From: Chitinophagaceae bacterium
GTDB taxonomy: Bacteria > Bacteroidota > Bacteroidia > Chitinophagales > Chitinophagaceae
Direction: 5' to 3'
Assembly: GCA_016719165.1 (NCBI GenBank)
Contig: JADKAJ010000005.1
Location: 248,001-312,000, forward strand
DNA length: 64,000 bases
The notes below the pieces were generated by a model, which had not been told where the DNA came from, did not search any database, and worked only from the letters and a program-made list of their open reading frames with translations. Position 1 is the stretch's first letter. Every line of letters starts with the position of its first letter. Below, in pieces: positions 8,630-16,961 of the stretch. A program made the position numbers and the translations under genes.

Positions 8630-8748
8630 TTTTTCCCGCTGATTTCGCAGATCGTTTCGCAGAATATGCAGATGATAACAGGGTATTCAAAAATGATGTT
8701 TTAATTCGGTGTTATCTGCGTTTTCAATCTGTGCAAATCTGCGGGGAA
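8630..8748. repeat. Palindromic intergenic element with TCTGCG/CGCAGA motifs
   Basis: The left half contains cccgctgatttcgcag and gcagatgataacag. The right half contains ggtgttatctgcg and gtgcaaatctgcggg, their approximate reverse complements. The whole can fold as a long imperfect hairpin immediately before the epimerase start. Elements rich in CTGCG/CGCAG recur between genes in many Bacteroidota genomes to my knowledge; here only one copy is visible. Confidence 0.6.
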
Positions 8749-8763
8749 CTAATAAAGAATACT

Positions 8764-9792
8764 ATGAAACATATATTTGAATGTATAGATGCCCATACTT
8801 GCGGTAATCCTGTTCGCTTAGTGAAAGAGGGCGGGCCGGTATTGCTGGGAAATAACATGAGTGAAAAGCGGCAACATTTTTTAAGAGAGTACGACTGGAT
8901 CAGAACCGGGCTGATGTTTGAACCAAGGGGGCATGATATGATGAGTGGCAGCATTCTCTATCCACCACATGACCCGGCCAATGATGTAGCTGTTTTATTT
9001 ATAGAAACCAGTGGCTGTTTACCGATGTGCGGTCATGGTACTATTGGTACGATTACCATTGCCATTGAAGAAGGATTAATAAAGCCAAAGACTCCCGGTG
9101 TGGTGAGAATGGAGGCTCCGGCAGGATTGGTCCTGATTGAGTATAAGGAAGCCGGGAGTCGGCAATCTGAAACTGGAAGGCTGTCAAAAGTGGAAAGTGT
9201 AAAACTGACGAATGTTCCTGCTTTTCTTCATTCTACAGCACTTTTAGCTGGTTGTCCTGAATTGGGAGAGCTGGTGATTGATGTAGCCTATGGCGGAAAT
9301 TTTTATGCCATTGTGGATGTGCAGAAAAACTTTAAGGGACTGGAATATTATACTGCTGACAAGCTGATCGCCTGGGCAAGAGAGTTACGGAAGAATATCA
9401 ATGCAAAGTATGAGTTTGTTCACCCGGAAGATGCCACTATAAATGGTTGTTCCCATATTTTATGGACCGGAGCTGTGCTTGATAAAACTTCCACAGCAAG
9501 AAATGCCGTGTTTTATGGTGAGAAAGCAATTGACCGTTCGCCCTGTGGTACGGGTACGAGTGCAAGGATGGCACAGTGGTATACCAAAGGGAAATTGAAG
9601 ATGGGAGATGAATTCTTTCATGAAAGCATTATCGGGAGTAAATTTACAGGACGGATAGAAGAGGAATTGGTGGTTGATGGTAAACCGGCCATCCGTCCTT
9701 CGGTGGAGGGCTGGGCAAAAATTTATGGATATAATACCATCTGGATCGATAAAGAGGATGACCCGTATGCATATGGGTTCCAGGTGATCTGA
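8764..9792 (+). CDS. 4-hydroxyproline epimerase (proline racemase family)
   Basis: The start is placed at MKHIFECIDAHTCGNP, the normal family N-terminus. The frame stays open upstream, but only through the palindromic repeat. The 342-residue product has the two catalytic Cys of the family: C89 in LPMCGHGTIG and a second in DRSPCGTGTSARM at about 250. Family members interconvert proline or hydroxyproline epimers by a two-base mechanism. The next gene, four to forty bases on, is a DadA-like oxidase, which fits trans-4-L-hydroxyproline to cis-4-D-hydroxyproline followed by oxidation. Proline racemase is the alternative but is less likely given the neighbour. Confidence 0.85.
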   Translation: MKHIFECIDAHTCGNPVRLVKEGGPVLLGNNMSEKRQHFLREYDWIRTGLMFEPRGHDMMSGSILYPPHDPANDVAVLFIETSGCLPMCGHGTIGTITIAIEEGLIKPKTPGVVRMEAPAGLVLIEYKEAGSRQSETGRLSKVESVKLTNVPAFLHSTALLAGCPELGELVIDVAYGGNFYAIVDVQKNFKGLEYYTADKLIAWARELRKNINAKYEFVHPEDATINGCSHILWTGAVLDKTSTARNAVFYGEKAIDRSPCGTGTSARMAQWYTKGKLKMGDEFFHESIIGSKFTGRIEEELVVDGKPAIRPSVEGWAKIYGYNTIWIDKEDDPYAYGFQVI

Positions 9793-9832
9793 TTAAATGG
9801 CGGATCACTCAATAAAACTTTTATTCAACAAT

Positions 9833-11083
9833 ATGAATGCAATAATCATCGGGGGAGGCATTATCGGTTTAAGTTCTGCTTTTTATCTGCAAAGATCCGG
9901 CTGGGAAGTAACGGTTATAGATAAAGGCGATTTTCTCGATAATTGTTCCTATGGCAATGCAGGTTATATAAGCCCCAGTCATTTTATTCCATTGGCTACA
10001 CCGGGTATTGTAAAGAAAGGATTGAAATGGATGTGGAATTCAAAAAGCCCCTTTTATGTGCAACCGAGATTGGACTGGAACCTCATCAACTGGGGATTGA
10101 AATTTATGCAAAGTGCAAACACAAAGCAGGTCGAAGAGGCCGCTGTGCCATTGCGGGATATTTCTTTACTTAGTCAGCAGGAATATGAAGGCTGGACAAA
10201 GATACCGGGCTTTGATTTTGCTTATGAACACAAAGGACTACTGGAAATCTTTCAAACACAGGAAGGCGCAGATCATGCACAGCATATTTTGGAGAAAGCT
10301 CACCAGTTGGGACTAGCAGATACCGTAATACTGAGTAAAGAAGAATTAAGTAAGCTGGAACCTCAAACAACTATAAATGCCATTGGTGCATTATGGTTTA
10401 AATGTGATGCACATTGTTATCCTGACAAGTTGATGGGTAGCCTGATCAGTTATTTAAGATCAGCTGGGGTGCAGTTCATTGCCAATAATGAGGTGACTGG
10501 TTTTGGTACAGGGGGTGGAAAAATAAAAAAGGTGCTTACTTCAACGGGTTCATTCGAAGCGGATGAAGTAATAATAGCCACAGGCTCCTGGGGCAGGGAG
10601 ACAGCCAGGTTGTTAGGAATAAAAATTCCGCTAATGCCCGGCCGTGGCTATTCGGTTACATTGGAAGACTCCCCTTATAAAATAAATTATCCAGCCGTTC
10701 TTGTTGAAGGCCGGGTGGCACTGACACCAATGGATGGCAATAAGATCCGTTTCGGAGGCACCATGGAAATTACATCTCACCAAACACCGCCGCGGATGAA
10801 CCGGGTGCAGGGAATCCTGGATGCTGTAAAAAGGTATTATCCTGAATTTGAAGTGGCTTTACCACCCAAAGAAAAGATATGGTATGGTTATCGTCCCTGC
10901 TCTGCAGATGGATTACCTTATATTGGCCGGGTGAAAAATTTTGCGAACCTGGCAATTGCCACCGGGCATTCAATGCTGGGACTAAGTTTGGGAGCCGGTA
11001 CGGGTAAACTGGTCAGTGAAATAGTTAATAATAGGCCCACCAGTATGGATATAAAACCGTTTTCTGTGGAAAGGTTTTCTTAA
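9833..11083 (+). CDS. DadA-like FAD-dependent D-amino acid / D-hydroxyproline dehydrogenase
   Basis: The protein begins MNAIIIGGGIIGLSSAFYLQRSG, the FAD Rossmann motif, so I place the start there (416 residues); an ATG 36 bases upstream is also possible. A second FAD contact region lies near 245 (ATGSWG), and the C-terminus has the YGYRPCSADGLPYIG and GHSMLGLSLGAGTGK pattern of DadA enzymes. DadA oxidises D-amino acids to keto or imino acids. Directly after a hydroxyproline epimerase the likely substrate is cis-4-D-hydroxyproline. The later pathway enzymes (deaminase/dehydratase, semialdehyde dehydrogenase) are not in this window. Confidence 0.85.
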   Translation: MNAIIIGGGIIGLSSAFYLQRSGWEVTVIDKGDFLDNCSYGNAGYISPSHFIPLATPGIVKKGLKWMWNSKSPFYVQPRLDWNLINWGLKFMQSANTKQVEEAAVPLRDISLLSQQEYEGWTKIPGFDFAYEHKGLLEIFQTQEGADHAQHILEKAHQLGLADTVILSKEELSKLEPQTTINAIGALWFKCDAHCYPDKLMGSLISYLRSAGVQFIANNEVTGFGTGGGKIKKVLTSTGSFEADEVIIATGSWGRETARLLGIKIPLMPGRGYSVTLEDSPYKINYPAVLVEGRVALTPMDGNKIRFGGTMEITSHQTPPRMNRVQGILDAVKRYYPEFEVALPPKEKIWYGYRPCSADGLPYIGRVKNFANLAIATGHSMLGLSLGAGTGKLVSEIVNNRPTSMDIKPFSVERFS

Positions 11084-11106
11084 ATCTGTTTCTAACTGTG
11101 TAATCA

Positions 11107-11139
11107 TTGACTGAATAAATCGGTCAAGCCCTAACTTTA
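11107..11139 (+). promoter_or_regulatory. Predicted promoter of bshC
   Basis: A TTGA element at 11107 and a TAACTTTA box at 11132-11139 are separated by 21 bases. This resembles the Bacteroidota -33/-7 pattern (TTTG, then TAnnTTTG), just before the bshC start. Confidence 0.45.
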
Positions 11140-11148
11140 CAATCTCAA

Positions 11149-12750
11149 ATGAACTGTACATCTACTCGTTTACCTTACCGCCAAACTGGTGCTTTTTCAA
11201 AGCTTGCCATGGATTATATTGACCAGGCAGAAGCACTGAAACCATTCTTTGCTCATCCTCCAACAGTAAAGGGGCTTCAGCAGGCAATAGAGGCAAGAAA
11301 ACAATTTTCAACAAACCGGGAGATACTGGTACAGGAATTAAAAAAACAGTACGGGGGAGTTGAGACAGGGGACAAAGTGAAAAATAATATTGATTCACTT
11401 TTATCGGCAGATACTTTTACGATTACTACGGCTCATCAGAATAATATTTTCACCGGGCCGCTTTACTTTATTTATAAAATTGTGCATGCCATTAAACTGG
11501 CTGACACTTTAAAAGTATCCTTACCGCAATACAATTTTGTTCCTGTTTTTTATATCGGATCTGAAGATGCTGACCTTGATGAACTGAATCATATTCATTT
11601 GGGGGGTGAAAAATTAGTTTGGGTTACGAAACAAACAGGTGCAGTGGGAAGAATGAGAGTGGACAAGGAACTATTGAAATTGATTACAATAATGGAAGGA
11701 CAATTACTGGTTCTTCCGTATGGCCATGAAATAGTATCGTTATTAAAACAATTTTATAAAGAAGGAGATCCCATACAACAGGCCACTTTTCATTTTGTAA
11801 ATGCTTTGTTTGCTGACTATGGACTTGTGGTGCTGCTCCCGGATAATCCGTCATTGAAAAAACTGATGGTGCCGGTATTTACAGATGAATTGCTCAACCA
11901 GGTTGCTTCTGATATTATTGAAGTGTCTGCTGACAAACTGGAAAAAGGCGGGTATAAAGTGCAGGCCAGTGCAAGGGAAATTAATTTGTTTTACCTGAAA
12001 GATGATCTGCGTAACAGGATTGAATTGAAGAATGAAAAGTATCGTGTGGTAGATTCATCGCTTGTTTTTTCTGAAGATGAGATGGTAAAAGAATTGCAGC
12101 AGCATCCGGAACGGTTCAGTCCGAATGTGATCCTGCGTGGGCTTTATGAAGAAACGATATTACCCAATATTGCATTTATCGGGGGTGGGGGAGAAACGGC
12201 TTACTGGCTTCAGTTAAAAGGATTATTTGAACATTATAAAGTACCATATCCTGTGTTGATACTCCGGAATTCTTTCCTGGTTCTTGAGCAAAAATGGAAG
12301 GAAGCGGTTAGTAAGCTCAATTTTACAATGGAGGATTTCTTTTTGCCTGAACAGGAATTGCTCAACAGGCTGGTGGCAAGAGACAGTAAGAATCAAACAA
12401 AATTGAATGGCTCTATGACCAAATTGGAGGAGTTATATGAATCTTTTAAAAAGCAGGCCTCAACCGTAGATGCCAGTTTGGAAAAACATGTGGAGTCGTT
12501 GAAATCAAAAACAGTTTATCGTTTGCAGGAATTGGAAAAGAAAATGTTGCGGGCTGAAAAGCGAAAATTTAGTGACCAGCAACGACAGATACATACTGTC
12601 AAATCGCATTTATTCCCCGGGAATGGATTACAGGAACGGATCGATAATATCAGTTATTACTATGCAAAATGGGGGACTGACTTTATCAGATCCTTATACG
12701 ATCATTCACTTACCCTTGAGCAGGAATTCGTGGTACTGCAGGAAAAGTAA
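11149..12750 (+). CDS. bshC: Bacillithiol biosynthesis cysteine-adding enzyme BshC
   Basis: The 533-residue protein is of normal BshC length. It carries family landmarks: SRL-Y-QTG-FSKL near the start, HQNNIFTGPLYFIYK at about 98-112, FYIGSEDADLDELNH at about 133-147, a GGGGETAYW segment near 350, and a C-terminal coiled coil with many Lys and Glu (about 420-490). BshC joins cysteine to glucosaminyl-malate, the last step of bacillithiol synthesis. It is monocistronic here and converges with the caspase gene. A BshB1-type deacetylase and a YfiT-type transferase occur elsewhere in the window; the first enzyme, BshA, does not. Confidence 0.93.
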   Translation: MNCTSTRLPYRQTGAFSKLAMDYIDQAEALKPFFAHPPTVKGLQQAIEARKQFSTNREILVQELKKQYGGVETGDKVKNNIDSLLSADTFTITTAHQNNIFTGPLYFIYKIVHAIKLADTLKVSLPQYNFVPVFYIGSEDADLDELNHIHLGGEKLVWVTKQTGAVGRMRVDKELLKLITIMEGQLLVLPYGHEIVSLLKQFYKEGDPIQQATFHFVNALFADYGLVVLLPDNPSLKKLMVPVFTDELLNQVASDIIEVSADKLEKGGYKVQASAREINLFYLKDDLRNRIELKNEKYRVVDSSLVFSEDEMVKELQQHPERFSPNVILRGLYEETILPNIAFIGGGGETAYWLQLKGLFEHYKVPYPVLILRNSFLVLEQKWKEAVSKLNFTMEDFFLPEQELLNRLVARDSKNQTKLNGSMTKLEELYESFKKQASTVDASLEKHVESLKSKTVYRLQELEKKMLRAEKRKFSDQQRQIHTVKSHLFPGNGLQERIDNISYYYAKWGTDFIRSLYDHSLTLEQEFVVLQEK

Positions 12751-12757
12751 TTTCACT

Positions 12758-14917
12758 TTATCTTTTTCTTAAACAGATATTCAGCAGAAAAGCCTGTTTT
12801 TTCAACGAAGAGATATTTGATGAATAGACAGTACTGACCGCCGGGTCTTTCATATCAGTAAATCCGGCCGTGTATTTTAATTCAGGTGAGATGATCATGC
12901 CTGTCCTGGGTATTGTGAAATCAATACCGAAACCGGCATCACCCATGAATAGTGTTTTCTTTACCGGCAGCAATTCTGCCGAGGTATTGTCCTGTCCTAA
13001 AATATATTGCAGGGAAGGGCCCAATGAAAAATACGGAGCCGCTTGTTTATTATTGAATCGGATGATCATCGGCAAGGCAATATTGATTGCCGTATTCTTC
13101 AGGGGTACCAGTTCCCTTATAATCTCTCCGCCAACGATATTTCTTCTCAGGTAAACCAATTCAGTATTGCCGAATGTCAGCGTGGTGGCAGGGCGTATCG
13201 CCAGGTTTTTGCCAATGTTGATATTATAAATTACACCGATATTCAGTATGCCCGCACCTTTTGCATCGATACCGATCACATTGGTGTTGGAATTATCCCG
13301 GAATGTTGGATTGGACTGGTTTATTCCCCCACCAAAAGTGAATCCGACACTACTTTTCTTTACTGTATTTTTTTTACTGCTTAAATTTTTTACCAATGCT
13401 AATGTAGCAGCGGCACAAAGCCATTTAGGAGCAATACGGCTTGCTTGTTCAGCATAAAACAAAGCACTGTCCCGGCGATTATTTTCCAGGTGCAATGTAG
13501 CAAGCCTGTTATGTATATAAGCGGCATCCGGGTTGATGGCCAATGCAGCATAAGCATATTGAAACGCAGTTGCTGCGTCGGGGTAAGTACCGCTGGCTTT
13601 CAGGAAAAACATTCTGCCCAGTAAAGAATTGGCAAAGTCAGCATCGTCTTCACGAAGTATGGAAATTGCTTTCTCCAGCCTGGTACCGGCTTCGTTGTTT
13701 TGCTGTTTTTCTTTATTTGTTACAGTATTGCAATCGAGATAGCGGTTCACAATAGCCTGTGCATAGTTGATATATTCAACAGCAAGGGTGGATTTGGCAT
13801 CAAGGGTATACGGATTCCCCGGGTACTTCCTATCCAATTGCTGGTAATAAAATTCAGCTGAAGAGCCGCCTGTAATATTGTTGTCCTTTATGGCCTGGTA
13901 AAATTTATTATAGGTTTCTGTCAGAGCAGTATCGGCAACAGTAGTTCTTTTTGGTTTTACCAGGATACCATGGAATGAATTTCCGGGGCCACGTTGTTGC
14001 ATTTTCTTTGTTTGCAACCATTTTTCAAGGTAGGCTGTGTTGACCGTACTTATTATTTTCTCACTGTTTTCATCACAGCAGAAATAGGGGTCTTGTTTCT
14101 TTTTAAATCTTTGCATCGCAACAGAGGGGACATTTCGTTCTACATACCTTTTTATTTCCTGGAAAGTGACTTTTTCATCAGGTACACCAATTGAATCTGC
14201 CACACCTGATAACCCGTCAACCAGGTAATAAGTAAACAAACCGTGCCCATTGCCAATGGAGGCGTCTTCCAGTGATTCCTGGCCGGCGGCTGTTGCCAGC
14301 ATCATGATCTCGCCTACTTTTTTTTCAGTGATGGCTGTGTTTAAAAAACTCTGTCCGGCAGTGCCACCCGGCAATTCATTGGACCGGCAGGCATCCATAA
14401 TGAAAAAAACTTCCACCCCTTTGGTGGTTTCGTTTGCAATTTTCTTTTTCAGGTTGTATAACTGTATAGCGCCACCGACAAGATAATTATTTTTATCACC
14501 GGCAGGGTTGCAATCATAGCTGAGGAAGAAAAACTGGTCTTCATCAATCGCATCCCCATGACCGGCGAGATAAATAAAAAGTTTGTCACCCTTTTGCAGT
14601 TGTTTTGCTTTCAGCCATTGAAAACCTTTGGTCCAGAATACAGAGTTGATGGCCTGTTCATTCAGCAGGCAAAAAATATTTTCTTCTTTCACGTTGCCGC
14701 CCCCGGGTGATCTTAAATAGTCACGGAATAGCTCAGCATCTTTATCTGCATAGGTTAGCGGACGTATATATTTGTATTTGGAAATGCCCATTACAATAGC
14801 AAAGGTCTGGGGTCCTTTGATAGTGGTATCCCTTGCTTTAAGCGGTGTTTGCCCGGCCACTCCGGACAGGAATGCAGAAAATAATAGTAAGAAGGCAAGA
14901 CCCAGAAATTTTCTCAT
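12758..14917 (-). CDS. Secreted caspase-like peptidase fused to TPR region and PorT-type barrel
   Basis: The start at MRKFLGLAFLLLFSAFLSGVAGQ gives a clean signal peptide and 719 residues; an upstream ATG would add 20 residues and mask it. Residues 35-275 match peptidase C14: VMGISKY near 42, catalytic H120 in YLAGHGD and C177 in IMDACRS. A linker and TPR-like region follow at about 350-500. The last 190 residues (about 530-719) have alternating strands, IGVIYNINIGKNLAIRPATTL and PYFSLGPSLQYIL, as in PorT/OmpA-like small beta barrels. This implies a protease on the periplasmic side of an outer-membrane barrel. Metacaspase-like enzymes often cleave after Arg or Lys. The target is unknown. Confidence 0.8.
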   Translation of the reverse strand: MRKFLGLAFLLLFSAFLSGVAGQTPLKARDTTIKGPQTFAIVMGISKYKYIRPLTYADKDAELFRDYLRSPGGGNVKEENIFCLLNEQAINSVFWTKGFQWLKAKQLQKGDKLFIYLAGHGDAIDEDQFFFLSYDCNPAGDKNNYLVGGAIQLYNLKKKIANETTKGVEVFFIMDACRSNELPGGTAGQSFLNTAITEKKVGEIMMLATAAGQESLEDASIGNGHGLFTYYLVDGLSGVADSIGVPDEKVTFQEIKRYVERNVPSVAMQRFKKKQDPYFCCDENSEKIISTVNTAYLEKWLQTKKMQQRGPGNSFHGILVKPKRTTVADTALTETYNKFYQAIKDNNITGGSSAEFYYQQLDRKYPGNPYTLDAKSTLAVEYINYAQAIVNRYLDCNTVTNKEKQQNNEAGTRLEKAISILREDDADFANSLLGRMFFLKASGTYPDAATAFQYAYAALAINPDAAYIHNRLATLHLENNRRDSALFYAEQASRIAPKWLCAAATLALVKNLSSKKNTVKKSSVGFTFGGGINQSNPTFRDNSNTNVIGIDAKGAGILNIGVIYNINIGKNLAIRPATTLTFGNTELVYLRRNIVGGEIIRELVPLKNTAINIALPMIIRFNNKQAAPYFSLGPSLQYILGQDNTSAELLPVKKTLFMGDAGFGIDFTIPRTGMIISPELKYTAGFTDMKDPAVSTVYSSNISSLKKQAFLLNICLRKR

Positions 14918-14989
14918 AAATACGGGTTGAGGTTGCAGGTGGTTAATAAGGCAATAGTAAAATACTACATTTTTCAAACTTGTGCCTAT

Positions 14990-15910
14990 CTATTCTTTTG
15001 AAATAATTACCCGGAACAGGGTGCTGCTGCCATTATCGTTATCTGCGGCTAATAAAAGGGTGATTGAATTATCTGATTCTGCAAGTATGCAAACCGATTC
15101 TACCTTCTGACCTTTAAAACGGTCATCCACATCTTCAAGGTCAATAATCTTATCAGGATTGATTGCTTTCCATCTTTTTTTGGCTGAAATATTTTCCACG
15201 ATCCATAAATAACTTTTACCAATTGTTCCATCATCTATGCTGTTTCGGGTATCCTCTGTTGAAACGGTTAGTAATAGTCTGTCGCTTTTGTTTGAATAAT
15301 CCAGTCCTGATACTCCGTTGAAAACAGTGCTGTCCGTATTGGCACCCACCCGTATTAGCGTGACAGGTGCATCCGTTTGGTTTATCCAGAAATCTTTCCT
15401 TGTGAGTACTAGAAAATTTTTCCGGTTTGTTTTATTACCCCTGTTTGACAGGATGATATTACCGGGGATAGCGCAAACCCCTTCGATATTTATTTCTTCA
15501 AGACCGTTATTTTTTAGCCGCCGGTAGAAAGTATCCAGCCGGAGGCTGTCTTTTTGTTTGGTGACCGGGTCAATCAGCCAGCCGGTATTGCGATAGGGTA
15601 TAGATGAACCTGAGCCCAGTATCAATAGTTTGTTGGTTGCAGTAATGGTAACACATTCAAGGTCGGGCTTAGTAGCTTTCGGTATTTTATATTCCGTGTG
15701 CGAATAGAGGGTAACCGAATCTTTTATCAAAAAATTGCTGTCGAGTATAAGCAAATGCTTTGCATCGTCACCTGTTATATAAACTTGTTTTTTGAAATAG
15801 CTGATACCGGAGGAGGAAGGGTAGTGGGGTAGTTGTATCGTCTCTTGCAGCTTATGTTTTTTGCTGCAAGAGATAAAGAAAATGGAAAGTAATAAAAGTA
15901 GCCGGGTCAT
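14990..15910 (-). CDS. Lipoprotein with beta-propeller-like repeats, function unknown
   Basis: The 306-residue protein has a lipoprotein signal with Cys at about 15 (FFISCSKK). Repeating short strands with YPSSSGISYFKKQVYITGDD, then LLILDSN, LDYSNKSDRLLLTVS and KSYLWIVENIS, suggest a propeller of the kind seen in SdiA-regulated-like or DUF6929-like proteins; that family name is a guess. It lies upstream of the caspase-barrel gene on the same strand with 70 bases between, so co-transcription is possible. No catalytic residues stand out. Confidence 0.65.
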   Translation of the reverse strand: MTRLLLLLSIFFISCSKKHKLQETIQLPHYPSSSGISYFKKQVYITGDDAKHLLILDSNFLIKDSVTLYSHTEYKIPKATKPDLECVTITATNKLLILGSGSSIPYRNTGWLIDPVTKQKDSLRLDTFYRRLKNNGLEEINIEGVCAIPGNIILSNRGNKTNRKNFLVLTRKDFWINQTDAPVTLIRVGANTDSTVFNGVSGLDYSNKSDRLLLTVSTEDTRNSIDDGTIGKSYLWIVENISAKKRWKAINPDKIIDLEDVDDRFKGQKVESVCILAESDNSITLLLAADNDNGSSTLFRVIISKE

Positions 15911-15957
15911 TATGTATTTTACATGAGCTGATTAAATCTTATAGTTCATAATTGATT

Positions 15958-16503
15958 TTAATCAAACTTATTCTCCCATCCTTCTCTCTTCATCTTCTCT
16001 GCTTTTTCAATCACTTCGTTATTCATGGTATTTTTATAGGCAGCAATCTTTACTGACACTGTTTCATCGGCAGTGCCAAGAATTTCAGCGGCTAATATGC
16101 CTGCATTTTTCGCAGCATTGAGAGCCACTGTTCCCACAGGTACACCATTTGGCATTTGTAAAATAGAAAGTACTGAGTCCCATCCATCAATGGAGTTGGA
16201 TGATTTAATTGGAACGCCAATAACAGGTAATGTAGTAACTGCTGCCACCATACCGGGCAGGTGAGCGGCACCGCCTGCTCCTGCGATAATTACTTTCAAT
16301 CCTCTTTCTTTCGCAGTTTGTGCATATTCTATCATCCGGTGCGGGGTGCGGTGGGCTGATACCACAGTAACCTCATGCGGGATATCAAACTGTTTTAAAA
16401 TATCTGAAGCGGCCTGCATGACGTTCAGGTCGCTGTCGCTTCCCATTATGATACCAACTAAAACAGTTTGTAGTTGGTGGTTTGTAGTTTGTGGTTCACT
16501 CAT
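15958..16503 (-). CDS. purE: N5-carboxyaminoimidazole ribonucleotide mutase PurE
   Basis: The 181-residue protein is class I PurE. It has [14 protein letters not shown] near 16-29, SAHRTPHRM at about 49-57, [12 protein letters not shown] at about 73-84, and PVIGVPI with an [14 protein letters not shown] stretch. It converts N5-CAIR to CAIR in purine synthesis, using the product of PurK, which is encoded 6 kb upstream on the same strand. The first 14 or so residues ([12 protein letters not shown]) are outside the family core and are encoded by a repeat arm. The start codon overlaps the end of the S23 pseudogene (GATGAGTGA). A shorter natural start cannot be excluded, but no ATG lies closer to the core before the IMGSDS motif Met. 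Confidence 0.93.
   Translation of the reverse strand: MSEPQTTNHQLQTVLVGIIMGSDSDLNVMQAASDILKQFDIPHEVTVVSAHRTPHRMIEYAQTAKERGLKVIIAGAGGAAHLPGMVAAVTTLPVIGVPIKSSNSIDGWDSVLSILQMPNGVPVGTVALNAAKNAGILAAEILGTADETVSVKIAAYKNTMNNEVIEKAEKMKREGWENKFD
16466..16496. repeat. Inverted repeat arm, left of S23 gene
   Basis: A short-period GTTTGTAGTT(T/G)GTGG sequence. Its approximate reverse complement lies at 16928-16960, so the two arms flank the S23 gene. This arm encodes the N-terminal extension of PurE. Confidence 0.65.
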
Positions 16504-16903
16504 CCTTGGTTCTGTTTTTAAACTTCTGCCCTTTTATTTTTGATTTATTCAGGTAGTTAATAAAACCTGTCAGCATCCTGGTCAGTTCATCAGCTAAGCT
16601 ATACAATTCCCGGAAAATCTCTTCTGTGATATATTTATTATCTAAAGAACGATATAATTGTGATTTTAATTCGCCGGTTTCTCCTTTAGCAATGGTTAAT
16701 GAATTCGTAAACTCATTTTTACTTCCTCTGTCAAACCCTTCCGCAATATTATCCATAATCGAACCACAACTGCCCCTCATTTGATCTTTCAACCTAAAGT
16801 CAGAAGCTATAGGTTCTTTAAATGTAAGCGGATAAATTTTTTGACTTTAAAAACGGGCTTTTTGCCATATCTCCAAATCTTCAAATTTCTGGATAGTGGC
16901 CAT
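16496..16903 (-). pseudogene. S23-type four-helix-bundle protein, interrupted by an in-frame stop
   Basis: Reading from the ATG at 16903 gives MATIQKFEDLEIWQKARF, then TAA at 16849-16847, then SQKIYPLTFKEPIASDFRL and onward in the same frame through DQMRGSCGSIMDNIAEGFDRGS to the stop at 16496. The two parts together make the normal length of about 135 residues for the four helix bundle family, also called 23S rRNA intervening sequence protein (S23). The first helix is therefore cut off by a nonsense codon. A downstream TTG could start a 98-residue fragment. The family's role is unknown. Inverted repeats flank the gene and its end overlaps the purE start. Confidence 0.85.
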
Positions 16904-16927
16904 AAAATAAGGTATGTAGCAAAAATA

Positions 16928-16960
16928 ACTACAAACCTCAAACTATAAACTACAAACTAT
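16928..16960. repeat. Inverted repeat arm, right of S23 gene
   Basis: A short-period ACTACAAAC/CTATAAACTACAAACTA sequence. Its reverse complement shares the run AGTTTGTAGTT and a similar period with the arm at 16466-16496. It ends immediately next to the stop codon of the TolC-like gene. Confidence 0.65.
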
Positions 16961-16961
16961 C

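Noticed and set aside
8602..8763. Extension of the epimerase frame 54 codons upstream.
   Set aside because: The added residues come from the palindromic repeat, and the family N-terminus starts at MKHIFECIDAHTCGNP.
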